DNA from: Methanobacteriota archaeon
GTDB lineage: Archaea > Methanobacteriota > Methanobacteria > Methanobacteriales > Methanobacteriaceae
Direction: 5' to 3'
Length of the DNA: 64,000 bases
NCBI GenBank assembly: GCA_023411115.1
Contig: JAEYPF010000018.1
Location: 186,001-250,000 of the forward strand
Shown: piece by piece, positions 17,993 to 26,638 of the stretch
How the letters are laid out: every line of letters starts with the position of its first letter
How positions within the stretch are numbered: position 1 is the first letter of the stretch
The notes under the pieces: generated by a model
Told to the model about the DNA's origin: nothing
What the model saw: only the letters and a program-made list of their open reading frames with translations
The model's database searches: none
Position numbers and translations under genes: made by a program

Positions 17993-20398
17993 GTGAAAAA
18001 ATGCATGCAAATACGTTTAGCAATGATTACATTAACTTTCATTCTTGCAGTTATTCTTAGCGGAGCTGTTTCAGCAGCAACTTACAATACAGATACTTCT
18101 TTATCTCTCAGTACTTCTACTGCGTACGTAGGGCAATCTGTTACTTTAACGGCCCATTTGACATATTATCACTATGGATCGCATAATCTAGCAGGTCAAA
18201 CGATACATTTCATAGTAGATGGTGTTGAAGTCGGTACTGGAACCACAAATAGTAACGGTTACGCTACTTATACTTACACCCCTGGAAGTTCAGGAACAGA
18301 TCATGTTCAGGCAAGTTTTAGCGGTGCCACTTTTGGTGGAAATACCTATAGATCTTCAAGTGACTTTGCCAATTTAAATGTCGCCGATACTTATAATACC
18401 GATACATCCGTATCTCTCAGTACTTCATCTGCATATGTAGGAGACCATGTTACTTTAACCGCTCGTTTAACAAGACAAGGGACTAATAATCCTATACCTA
18501 ACCAATTAATACACTTCACAGTGAATGGCGCTGAAGTGGGTACTGGATACACTAACTATCAAGGTTATGCTACTTGCACTTACACTCCTGGAAGTTCAGG
18601 ATTAAAAAACGTCCAGGCAAGTTATAATGGAGGTTGGAGATATAGTGATTACTATAAGTCCTCTTCCAGCAATGTTCAGACTTTGAATGTGGGTAATAGT
18701 TATAATACGCATACTACATTATCTTTTAATCATGATCCTGCAGTTCCTGGAAACCAGATTATTTGTACTGCTCATGTAACCTATCAAGTTTCGGGACCAG
18801 ATCCGGCTGTACCTGATGGTCTAATAGTTACTTTTACTGCAGATGGTAATCCTATTGGTTCTGGAATCACTAATAATGGTTATGCTACTTGTACATACAC
18901 TGCAGGTAGTGATGCGAATATCCAAGCAAATTTCGCTACACAATACAGTGACGGTAATCGATATTCAGCATCTCATGATGATGCAAGTCTAGATGTACAC
19001 AGTACAACTACTACTTTAACTATAAATCCCAATCCAACAAATGTTGGAAATTCAGTTACTTTATCCTCCCATTTAACAAGAACAAGTACTGGTTCAAATT
19101 TGGGAAATCGTATAATACACTTTATAGTAAACGGTGTTGATGTAGGTACTGGAACTACAAATGACTATGGTTGGGCTTATTATACATACACTCCATTAAA
19201 TTCAGGAAATGAAATCATTCAAGCATTATTCTATGGATCACTGGATAACAGCAGGGGTTACGACTACGATTATGATTACTACAAGTCTTCTTCCAGCACC
19301 ACTGAAACTTTAACTGTAAACGCTAATTCAACTAATCTGGCTGTTGATCCAGCTAGTGGTTATAAGGGCGATTCTACTACTTTAAGGGCTACTTTAACAT
19401 CTGCTGGTAATCCTCTCAGCGGCAAGAACATTAAATTCTATATAAATGGCGTTGAACAGGGTTCAAATACTACAGATGCTAATGGTGTGGCAACATGGGC
19501 CTACAATATCACACAAAATGTAGGAAATTACCCTAACTACATAACAGCACTTTTCGAAGGAGATAGCCAATATTTAACAAGTACCGGTGCTAATACTCTG
19601 ACTGTAAATGCTATTCCAACCAGTTTAAAAGTTGATAATGTAACTGGGAATAAAGGTCATTGCGTGGACTTAAAAGCTACATTATGGGATACTTTCCATG
19701 ATAAAGCTATTAGCGGTAAGACTGTTGATTTCTATATAAATGACGTTAAAGTAGGATCTGCTACTACAGATGCAAATGGTGTGGCAACTTTCTCATATTG
19801 TATTGATCTTGTAGGCGGAACTTATGATATAGATGCTGAATTCGCTGCTGATACTCCAGATGATCAATATGCTAGTTCAGAAGGTGAAGGAACTTTAAAA
19901 GTCCCACAATCCAACGTTTACGTAATTACAACCGTCAATAAAAACAACCCTACAATCGGCGAAACAATTACAATAACTTTCAAGCTAGGTAACAAAGGTC
20001 CAGATGGAGCTGAACAAGTAATATTTACTTTTGTTATACCTGATGGACTGCAGTTTGTAGATGTTAGCGGTGATGGAAACTATTCATATGACGCAGTTAC
20101 AAGAACCATTACCTGGAACCTTGGAGACGTACCAGCAAATACAGATCCATACCTCTATCTTCTGGTAAAACCTCTACATTCAGGTTCTTTCAACATAAAT
20201 CCGGAAGTAAGTCTTTTAACATATGATCCAGATTTATCCAGCAACATACAGTTTGCAACCGTCAATGCAGTTAAACCAAAAGTAAATGCAGCGAGCAAAA
20301 CTATACCGTTACAGCATACAGGATTACCTCTTGCTGGACTTGTATTAGCTGTACTGGCAATATTTGGTGGATTAGTAATGCCAAGAAAGAAAAATTAA
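17993..20398 (+). CDS. Adhesin-like surface protein with Ig-like repeats
   Basis: An exported 801-residue protein. A signal peptide covers residues 1-29 (ending SGAVSAA). About six Ig-like (Big_3-type) repeats of roughly 100 residues follow (about 30-640), recognisable by YVGxxVTLTAxLT and NGYATYTYTPGSSG. A DUF11-like domain (about 641-770) has TVNKNNPTIGETITITF and TRTITWNLGDVPAN. The C-terminus is one membrane helix (LPLAGLVLAVLAIFGGLVM) ending in RKKN, so the protein is anchored with its repeats outside. The GTG start has an ideal GGAGGTG site. Repeats 1-2 and 4 are closest to each other. Such proteins are numerous in Methanobacteriales and probably bind surfaces or other cells. Confidence 0.88.
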   Translation: MKKCMQIRLAMITLTFILAVILSGAVSAATYNTDTSLSLSTSTAYVGQSVTLTAHLTYYHYGSHNLAGQTIHFIVDGVEVGTGTTNSNGYATYTYTPGSSGTDHVQASFSGATFGGNTYRSSSDFANLNVADTYNTDTSVSLSTSSAYVGDHVTLTARLTRQGTNNPIPNQLIHFTVNGAEVGTGYTNYQGYATCTYTPGSSGLKNVQASYNGGWRYSDYYKSSSSNVQTLNVGNSYNTHTTLSFNHDPAVPGNQIICTAHVTYQVSGPDPAVPDGLIVTFTADGNPIGSGITNNGYATCTYTAGSDANIQANFATQYSDGNRYSASHDDASLDVHSTTTTLTINPNPTNVGNSVTLSSHLTRTSTGSNLGNRIIHFIVNGVDVGTGTTNDYGWAYYTYTPLNSGNEIIQALFYGSLDNSRGYDYDYDYYKSSSSTTETLTVNANSTNLAVDPASGYKGDSTTLRATLTSAGNPLSGKNIKFYINGVEQGSNTTDANGVATWAYNITQNVGNYPNYITALFEGDSQYLTSTGANTLTVNAIPTSLKVDNVTGNKGHCVDLKATLWDTFHDKAISGKTVDFYINDVKVGSATTDANGVATFSYCIDLVGGTYDIDAEFAADTPDDQYASSEGEGTLKVPQSNVYVITTVNKNNPTIGETITITFKLGNKGPDGAEQVIFTFVIPDGLQFVDVSGDGNYSYDAVTRTITWNLGDVPANTDPYLYLLVKPLHSGSFNINPEVSLLTYDPDLSSNIQFATVNAVKPKVNAASKTIPLQHTGLPLAGLVLAVLAIFGGLVMPRKKN

Positions 20399-20619
20399 TT
20401 TTTTGGGATTAACCATCCCCTTTTCTTTGTTTTTTAAACGAAGCTAGCTCATGCTAGGATTAGCAACCATTTGAAAACCGTATTTTGATAAAATTGGCTT
20501 TATTTTTAAATGAAATTTTCACCATGATGACTATTTTTATATCTTAATTTAGACAAAACAATGTCATCATAAGTACCAAAAAATTATCTAAACCAAAAAA
20601 CTCTAGATGGTGAATATTA

Positions 20620-21732
20620 ATGAAAACTTTATCAGATAAGGCAATTTCAAATGAAAGTGCAGTGAATAAAAATATAAAATGTTTTGGCTCATCAGAAATC
20701 CTTGATGAATTAAAAACAAAAAATCCTTTATTTTTATGCGTAATTGCAACTACAAAAACATCCAACATTCCAGGAATAACTGGAGCAGGTGCAACACCTG
20801 AACTTACTGATTACACTCCAGCTGCAGATCTTGAACTTGTAATAAGTGGAGAACCAAAATGTCTGCCAGAGATTCCGCAAACTGTACTTGGGGACGCACC
20901 AGCCCCTACGCCTGCTTTAATAACAAAAGCATGCCTCGAACTCGCTGATATTCCTATAATGGTCGCTGATGCTGGAGCGGGAATAAAACCAGATATACCT
21001 TATATTAAATTGGGTAATGAACCTGGAAAGGATGTAAGAACTGGAAAAGCTGTTTTAAATGCAAGGGAAATATTTGAAAAAGGCGTAATGCTTGGAGAGA
21101 CTTTATCAAAATTAACTGATCATCTTGTAATTGGGGAAAGCACTCCTGCAGGCACAACAACAGCTCTGGGGGTTTTGATAGCTTTGGGCTATGATGCTAA
21201 GCAAAAAGTAAGTGGTAGCATGCCTGAAAATCCCCATAATTTAAAATATGAGGTAGTATGCGAAGGTCTTAAAGCTGCTGGATACGAGGAAGGGGAAATT
21301 GTCGATGATGCGCTGCGTGCAGTTGAAATTGTGGGAGATCCAATGATCCCTGCTGTGGCAGGAATTGTAATTGGTTCATCTGTACCAGTCACACTTGCTG
21401 GGGGCACACAGATGACTGCAGTGTGTTCCGTTATTAAAGGCATTAATCCTGAATTTGATTTCTCCAATGTATGTATTACAACAACTATTTTTGTTGCAGA
21501 AGATGAAACAGCAGATATTAATTATATAACCCGCCAGATCGCAGATATTAATATTTTTGCAGTGGATCCTGAATTTGAAAAATCTTCAGTCGCTGGTTTG
21601 AAAAGTTATTTAAACGGATCTGTGAAGGAAGGTGTTGGAGCTGGAGGCGCCATGATGGCTGCAGTACTTAAAGATGTTCCTATGGGTGATATAAGATTGA
21701 AAATTGAGGATCTATGTAATAAAATCTTTTAA
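20620..21732 (+). CDS. CobT-like nicotinate-nucleotide phosphoribosyltransferase family
   Basis: An archaeal CobT-family protein (NaMN:DMB phosphoribosyltransferase-like, the class named nicotinate mononucleotide-dependent phosphoribosyltransferase), likely activating the lower base in cobamide assembly. Recognisable stretches include PGITGAGATPELTDYTPAAD, GDAPAPTPALITKA, GESTPAGTTTALGVLIALG and PVTLAGGTQM. At 370 residues it is full length. Methanogens use cobamides in methyl transfer, and some use other lower bases, so the true substrate is uncertain. Ribosome site GGTGAATATTA precedes the ATG. It stands alone; the other corrinoid-like gene in the window (cfbB) is 41 kb away. Confidence 0.88.
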   Translation: MKTLSDKAISNESAVNKNIKCFGSSEILDELKTKNPLFLCVIATTKTSNIPGITGAGATPELTDYTPAADLELVISGEPKCLPEIPQTVLGDAPAPTPALITKACLELADIPIMVADAGAGIKPDIPYIKLGNEPGKDVRTGKAVLNAREIFEKGVMLGETLSKLTDHLVIGESTPAGTTTALGVLIALGYDAKQKVSGSMPENPHNLKYEVVCEGLKAAGYEEGEIVDDALRAVEIVGDPMIPAVAGIVIGSSVPVTLAGGTQMTAVCSVIKGINPEFDFSNVCITTTIFVAEDETADINYITRQIADINIFAVDPEFEKSSVAGLKSYLNGSVKEGVGAGGAMMAAVLKDVPMGDIRLKIEDLCNKIF

Positions 21733-21916
21733 ATACAATTTTTTTCTACTATAATTTTAAATTATTACAATTCTAGCCATTGTTGCCTTTTAGAGGTTTT
21801 CTGGAGTACCTGGTGGGTTTAAATACTTACAAACCATTATATTTCCTGGCATAATTTCTATTTTGGCGCTTACTCAGTTCTTATAAAATAATCATCGAAA
21901 GATTTAAATAGGTTAT

Positions 21917-21974
21917 GTTAGAATTATATAACATGGAGTTAGAAATTTATAACATTTTGTTTGAAATAAATAAC
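21917..21974. promoter_or_regulatory. Operator-like direct repeats before the XRE operon
   Basis: GTTAGAATTATATAACAT (21917-21934) and GTTAGAAATTTATAACAT (21938-21955) are direct repeats 21 bp apart, with a weaker third copy TTTGAAATAAATAAC (21960-21974). A TATA-like GATTTAAATA lies just upstream (21901-21910). The spacing of two helical turns and position at the start of transcription suggest an operator, most simply for the XRE regulator encoded in the operon. Confidence 0.5.
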
Positions 21975-21998
21975 TTCAATGACTAAATGGTGATAAAA

Positions 21999-22556
21999 TT
22001 GGAAGCTGAATTTAATTATTACTGGGGATTTATGGGAATTTTAGGCTTGTTAGGATATGTTCTGGAGAATCCGGTATACTATGTGTTTTTTGCATTTTTT
22101 GCACTTTTTTTAGTTCCTGTTTTTAATAAATCAGCCAAAAAAGAAGGTGTAAAAAAATCCAGTTTAGAAACACGACATAAAATGTATAATGCCAGTATAT
22201 GGCTTGGATCAGCTATATTAATTGTTGATTCCCTATATTTGATGGCAAATAAGACAATGAATGATTTTACAGCAATAGGGTTACTTTTAGGAATCATGAT
22301 ATACGTATCAAGTTTCTTTGCCTATATGGGAATGGAAAAAACAGCTCGAGATGAGCGCCTAAGGAAAATTGGGACTCTAGCTGCAACATGGTCATGGTAT
22401 ATCACATTAGTATTCATTAGTTTTCTTTTAATTTCAATGTACTGGGCACAGAGAATTCATGATCCTGTTGAACTAATGGGACTGACCATATTTGTACTGA
22501 TAACCACAATGTTAATAGCTAACACTATTTTAACCCGCAGAGGAGATATAGAATAA
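21999..22556 (+). CDS. Small multi-pass membrane protein
   Basis: A 186-residue membrane protein with about five hydrophobic segments. The N-terminal YYWGFMGILGLLGYVL followed by VYYVFFAFFALFLVP resembles DUF3796/DUF2178-type proteins that are commonly encoded beside small XRE regulators, as here. The start is probably TTG 21999, because the ribosome site GGTGAT overlaps the ATG at 21987. It is 13 bp from the regulator gene and shares its operon and the operator-like repeats upstream. A sensor or co-regulated membrane partner for the regulator is likely, but the activity is unknown. Confidence 0.72.
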   Translation: MEAEFNYYWGFMGILGLLGYVLENPVYYVFFAFFALFLVPVFNKSAKKEGVKKSSLETRHKMYNASIWLGSAILIVDSLYLMANKTMNDFTAIGLLLGIMIYVSSFFAYMGMEKTARDERLRKIGTLAATWSWYITLVFISFLLISMYWAQRIHDPVELMGLTIFVLITTMLIANTILTRRGDIE

Positions 22557-22569
22557 AGAACGGGATCTT

Positions 22570-22767
22570 ATGAAGACAAGAATTAAAGAATTCAGGGCTA
22601 AATATAATTTAACGCAGGCAGAACTTGCAGAAAAAGTGGGTGTTAGAAGAGAAACCATAGTTTTCCTTGAAAAAGGTAAATATAACCCTTCACTTAAATT
22701 AGCCCATGATATTGCAGTAGCTTTAAATTCCAAAATTGATGATCTTTTTATCTTTGATGAATATTGA
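22570..22767 (+). CDS. Small XRE-family transcriptional regulator
   Basis: A 65-residue single-domain helix-turn-helix protein of the short XRE/YozG type: KTRIKEFRAKYNLTQAELAEKVGV then RRETIVFLEKGKYNPSLKLA, which are helices 1-4 with the recognition helix around RRETIV. There is no effector domain. The ribosome site GGGATCTT precedes the ATG. It lies between two membrane-protein genes (spacing 13 and 22 bp) and most likely binds the direct repeats at 21917-21974 to regulate its own operon; this last point is inference. Confidence 0.93.
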   Translation: MKTRIKEFRAKYNLTQAELAEKVGVRRETIVFLEKGKYNPSLKLAHDIAVALNSKIDDLFIFDEY

Positions 22768-22789
22768 TGATTATTAAAGGGGGTAAAAT

Positions 22790-23401
22790 ATGTTAAATGG
22801 ACTAAAAAATATCTATACTTTTTATGTTGAACGATATAAAAAGCGATTTCTCTACTGTTTTGGGATTTATTTCCTTTTAGTAATAATTGGAGGTTTAATC
22901 GGTGTATTAAACCCGAATTTAGCAATTGAAATCAAAACAATGATAGGCAGCCAGTTTGTATCTTCAATGCCCGGGCTTTTCCAAGCAATTGGCGCAGGAA
23001 AAGTTTTAACTATAATTTTAACTATCTTTGGAATTAACAGCATTCTTGGAACGTTTTTTTACATTACAATTCCAAACATACTTGGGTTAGGTACATTGAT
23101 ATTCATCTACAGGCCGCTGCTTTGGGGACTCATCTATGCTCCTGTTAGTCCACAAGATACAATGCTTCTTTTAATTGCAATTCCGACCCTTTTACTTGAA
23201 GGGACAGCTTATGTAATTGCATTCGTGTCAAGTATTGATCTTGTACTTGCTTTAGTAAAACCAGAAAAATTAGGGGAAGAAAGTAGATTAAAAGCCCTGA
23301 AAAGGGCATGGATATATACTTTAAAAAGTTATGTACTGGTTTTAATAGTCCTTTTTATAGCAGCTGTTGTAGAAACTATTACAATTATATATGCTGTGTA
23401 A
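22790..23401 (+). CDS. SpoIIM-like membrane protein
   Basis: A 203-residue protein with about five membrane helices and the pattern of the stage II sporulation protein M family (DUF95): a helix near residues 20-45, then LTIILTIFGINSILGTFFYITIPNILGLGTLIF and a loop before LLIAIPTLLLEGTAYVIAF. Archaea do not sporulate; in them the family is of unknown function. The GGGGGTAAAAT ribosome site is strong. It follows the XRE regulator by 22 bp and closes the three-gene operon. Confidence 0.75.
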   Translation: MLNGLKNIYTFYVERYKKRFLYCFGIYFLLVIIGGLIGVLNPNLAIEIKTMIGSQFVSSMPGLFQAIGAGKVLTIILTIFGINSILGTFFYITIPNILGLGTLIFIYRPLLWGLIYAPVSPQDTMLLLIAIPTLLLEGTAYVIAFVSSIDLVLALVKPEKLGEESRLKALKRAWIYTLKSYVLVLIVLFIAAVVETITIIYAV

Positions 23402-23503
23402 TTAAGGGATTTAATCCCTTTTCTTTAATTTTAAAAAGAGCTGATGGATTAAGCTATTATTCTAATTTTTATTTCAAATATTAACTAAAAAAAGAAAAAG
23501 GGA

Positions 23504-24340
23504 TTATAAATGGTATATATAAGCCAGTATCATTGCTATTGGGCCTACTATCCAGCAGTAGTATGCAAATATAAGCAAGTTTTTCTCTTGTATTAATTTT
23601 AACACAATTTTAATGGCTATGTAACCTGTTATTGCGGCGGCTATGAAACCAGCTATCAAAGCAGCTGTGCCAATGTCAGAACCAGAAATATCTTTTACCT
23701 GCACCAAGGCTGCTCCCAATATAGCTGGTATCGATAGTAAGAAACTGTAACGAGCTGCTAACTCTCTTTCTATTCCTAAAAATAGTCCCGCAGAAATTGT
23801 GGCTCCTGAGCGTGAAATTCCTGGAGCGATAGCAAATGCCTGGGCAATACCAATTATTAAAGAGTCTTTAACTGTCATTTTCTTTAAGCCTGTTTTATCG
23901 CCGACCCTTCGAGACATCATTTCTGATCCCCATAGTAAGAAACCAGTTATAATTAAAAAGAACCCTACAATAAATACATCATTAAATAAAGCTTCAAAGG
24001 CATCTTTAAAGAGCACTCCAGCTAATCCTGCAGGTATGGTACCAATTATTACAAACCAGGCCAGTTTTTTGAACTTATCTTCTCTTAGACCTTCACGGAA
24101 CTGCCGTCGAGGTATGTCTGCCAAACTAGAGAAGAATGACTTCAGCATGTGTACTATATCCTTCCAGAAGTATACTACCACAGCTACAAGACTTCCAACG
24201 TGTAAAATCGTATCGAATGCCAGGCTGGATTGAACGTGGAGTATTTCTGGCACGAATACCAAGTGGGCAGAACTGCTAACCGGCAGAAACTCAGTAAGTC
24301 CTTGAACTATTCCAATTATAATTGCTTGTATAATATCCAT
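23504..24340 (-). CDS. uppP: Undecaprenyl-diphosphatase-type lipid phosphatase (BacA/UppP)
   Basis: An integral membrane phosphatase that recycles polyprenyl carrier diphosphate for cell-wall glycan synthesis. Both family motifs are intact: GLTEFLPVSSSAHL at residues 14-27 and PGISRSGAT near 170-178. About eight membrane helices and a length of 278 match the family. In pseudomurein-containing methanogens the carrier may be undecaprenyl or another polyprenyl phosphate. The ribosome site GGTGATTCA precedes the ATG. It is a single gene, convergent with the SpoIIM-like gene. Confidence 0.95.
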   Translation of the reverse strand: MDIIQAIIIGIVQGLTEFLPVSSSAHLVFVPEILHVQSSLAFDTILHVGSLVAVVVYFWKDIVHMLKSFFSSLADIPRRQFREGLREDKFKKLAWFVIIGTIPAGLAGVLFKDAFEALFNDVFIVGFFLIITGFLLWGSEMMSRRVGDKTGLKKMTVKDSLIIGIAQAFAIAPGISRSGATISAGLFLGIERELAARYSFLLSIPAILGAALVQVKDISGSDIGTAALIAGFIAAAITGYIAIKIVLKLIQEKNLLIFAYYCWIVGPIAMILAYIYHL

Positions 24341-24471
24341 TGAATCACCAGAATTTTAATAATCTAAATTATTGACATAAGACTTTAGTTAAAATTATTA
24401 TTATCTTTTAAACAAATTTTAACACGTGTAATTTATCACATTAACTATTAAACATTATCCTCCTAAAATGA

Positions 24472-24670
24472 ATTGGAACAAATTTTAGATAAACGAAAAA
24501 ATTAGCAGTAATTTAATGAAAAAAATGATTTTAATACTGCAGTTATTGAATTTTCTAATAGTAATCAACAAATGTTTGATAGGGTAATAAATAGCCTTAA
24601 GGACTTAAAAATAGTTTTATTTATTATATTGATTTTATATTTGTGTTTAAGCTCTAAATTACCTTTATAA
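24472..24670 (+). pseudogene. Probable relic of a small membrane-protein gene
   Basis: One frame reads sensibly across this stretch: NELEQILDKRKN, two stops (TAG, TAA), then FNEKNDFNTAVIEFSNSNQQ, FDRVINSLKDLK and a hydrophobic tail IVLFIILILYLCL before the final stop. The polar-to-hydrophobic layout and codon use look coding, but the in-frame stops and lack of a start argue for decay. A 32-residue remnant from ATG 24572 could still be translated. Confidence 0.35.
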
Positions 24671-24708
24671 TGCTCATTATAGAATTTTAATATAATTACA
24701 TTTTTGAA

Positions 24709-24765
24709 TTATAAGATATAAGTTATTAGATTTAAGTTTTAACTTAGAACTTATAAGTTTTAACT
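24709..24765. repeat. AT-rich palindromic repeat, left copy
   Basis: It starts with TTATAAGATATAAGTTATT (24709-24727), whose reverse complement is found exactly at 25111-25129, and continues with AACTTAGAACTTATAAG, which resembles the repeat at 52931-52952 behind segB. Confidence 0.6.
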
Positions 24766-25093
24766 GATCCACTTTTAACCATTAGTTATCAATTCCGGAA
24801 TTATACGCATTTGTAAATATGTATTAATGAAAGAAATTTCAGCTTTTAGATAATTAATACAGATTCTATCATGATGCTGTCTGTATTATTCAGCTCAAAA
24901 TAATAAAATTTGTCTTTTTTTATCATTTCTGTTTTAGAACATCTAAAATATCCTCACAACTAGGACAGGTATGCTTGAAATAATAATATAATCTTTTCTT
25001 TTAGACTGAATAAACGAATATATTGATTGACACGTAAAGACATCCTTGAAATTACATGTAACTAGAAATACAGTTAAATATAACAAATCAACT

Positions 25094-25138
25094 GGTTATA
25101 ACTTTTAACAAATAACTTATATCTTATAACTTTTAACT
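25094..25138. repeat. AT-rich palindromic repeat, right copy
   Basis: It contains GGTTATAACTTTTAAC followed by AATAACTTATATCTTATAA (25111-25129), the exact inverse of the copy at 24709. GGTTATAACTT is also present at 52902 next to segB. Confidence 0.6.
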
Positions 25139-25189
25139 AAAAAACTCGTTAAAAACGCTTAAAATCAGAAAAAACTATAAAAAAATAAA

Positions 25190-25229
25190 GTATAAGTTAT
25201 AAATTAGAACTTATAACTTCTAATAACTC
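25190..25229. repeat. AT-rich palindromic repeat next to the ilvE end
   Basis: AGTTATAAATTAGAACTTATA and its continuation ACTTCTAATAACT form an imperfect palindrome 12 bp from the ilvE stop. It matches the repeat behind segB in 17 or more positions by eye. Confidence 0.55.
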
Positions 25230-25240
25230 ATTTTTCAAAT

Positions 25241-26164
25241 TCACTCAATAAAGGTCAACCAGCCGTATCTATCTTCATCCACACCTTCAACGATGTTGAA
25301 GAATTCTGTCTGTAATTTTTCTGTTATTGGCCCTCGTTTACCATTTCCGATCTTAATTTTATCAACAGATCTAACAGGGGTGATTTCAGCGGCTGTACCA
25401 GTCATAAATATTTCATCAGCCAGGTAAAGCATTTCTCTAGGTATTGCCTCATCTCTTACTTCAATTCCCGATTCTTTGGCAAGCTTAATTACAGAATTTC
25501 TTGTTATTCCTGAAAGTATGGATAATGCTGAATGTGGGGTGTATAAAACGTCATCAATAATCAAAAATATATTTTCTCCACTTCCTTCACTAACTGTCCC
25601 TTGGTAATCCAGCATTATTGCCTCATCAAAACCATTCGTTACAGATTCCATCTTTGCCAGTTGAGAATTCATATAGTTGGCCCCTGCCTTGGCCATATTA
25701 GGAAGTGTGTTTGGCGCCATTCGCCTCCAGGTGGAAACACCTACATCGACCCCATTTTCCAGTGCCTCTTCACCAAGGTATTTTCCCCATTTCCATGCTG
25801 CAATTACAGTATCTAGCGGGCAGTTCAAGGGATAAACACCTAATTCTTGATATCCTCTAAATACAATAGGTCTTATATAGCAGTCTTTTAAATTATTGAC
25901 TTTTACGGTCTCAATTATAGCATCGTGTATTTCATCTACGGTGTATGGAATTTCCATCCTGTAGATCTTTCCAGAATCAAATAATCTTTCAACATGCTCC
26001 CGCAAACGAAAGATTGCAGGGCCTTTTTTTGTATTGTAACATCTTATACCCTCAAATACACTTGAGCCATAGTGAACAACGTGAGATAGTACATGTATGT
26101 TTGCATCTTTCCAGTTAACGAATTCCCCGTTAAACCATATCTTTCCAGTTTCATCAAAAGCCAT
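25241..26164 (-). CDS. ilvE: Branched-chain amino-acid aminotransferase
   Basis: A class IV PLP aminotransferase that performs the last step of valine, leucine and isoleucine synthesis. The N-terminus KIWFNGEFVNWKDA, HYGSSVFEGIRCY, the PLP-lysine region PNMAKAGANYMNS and SEGSGENIF plus FMTGTAAEITPV match the IlvE group I type. At 307 residues it has standard length. The start is ATG 26164: a GTG at 26173 overlaps the ribosome site GAGTGAT. It is one of five ilv genes scattered through this window (ilvC, ilvN, ilvB, ilvD) rather than in one operon. AT-rich repeats lie directly behind its stop codon. Confidence 0.96.
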   Translation of the reverse strand: MAFDETGKIWFNGEFVNWKDANIHVLSHVVHYGSSVFEGIRCYNTKKGPAIFRLREHVERLFDSGKIYRMEIPYTVDEIHDAIIETVKVNNLKDCYIRPIVFRGYQELGVYPLNCPLDTVIAAWKWGKYLGEEALENGVDVGVSTWRRMAPNTLPNMAKAGANYMNSQLAKMESVTNGFDEAIMLDYQGTVSEGSGENIFLIIDDVLYTPHSALSILSGITRNSVIKLAKESGIEVRDEAIPREMLYLADEIFMTGTAAEITPVRSVDKIKIGNGKRGPITEKLQTEFFNIVEGVDEDRYGWLTFIE

Positions 26165-26379
26165 TGTTATCACTCTTTTAAACTTGATTAATTCAAGAAA
26201 TCAATGTATTACTTCTAAATCATATTAGGCAAGTCAAATTTAATTATTTTGAATATTTATCTATGCTATATAATAAGCTGTAGGGATATAAAAATTCAGC
26301 CATAAACTTAGAAAATTTTATATTAAACAAAGCTTAATCCCATGTTTAGAATTTATGTCTCGACTTTTTATGGAAAAAG

Positions 26380-26387
26380 TTTATATA
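26380..26387 (+). promoter_or_regulatory. TATA box of the tRNA-Val gene
   Basis: TTTATATA preceded by the purine-rich BRE-like GGAAAAAG. It is centred about 36 bp before the tRNA 5' end, which fits an archaeal promoter with a short leader. Confidence 0.65.
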
Positions 26388-26418
26388 CACCACTGAACAA
26401 TATTCAAAAATACTCACT

Positions 26419-26491
<73 letters not shown>

Positions 26492-26638
26492 CTAGAATTA
26501 AATAACTCTTTTTACACGTAATTGATTAATTATATTATAATTTAAACCCTAAAATCTTAAAATAAATTTATAATATTTTTGTATCTGTCGTTGAAATCGT
26601 CTTATATTGGGTTAATTTTAAAAAAGCCAAAAATGAGT

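Larger units (their letters stand above)
24341..25240. other. 900-bp gap with gene relic and AT-rich inverted repeats
   Basis: No intact gene of normal size. The left part (24472-24670) reads like a decayed coding sequence. The right part carries repeats built from AGTTATAACTT and TTAGAACTTATAA, including a 19-bp inverted repeat pair at 24709-24727 and 25111-25129. The same repeat vocabulary recurs around the segAB genes near 51.5 and 52.9 kb. Confidence 0.6.

Noticed and set aside
24856..24887. Inverted repeat AATACAGA/TCTGTATT as a possible small RNA
   Set aside because: An 8-bp stem with a 16-base loop and no promoter or conserved structure is not enough for an RNA gene.
24709..25229. Insertion sequence
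   Set aside because: There is no transposase gene or remnant of one, and the same repeats are linked to segAB, so a full IS call is not supported.
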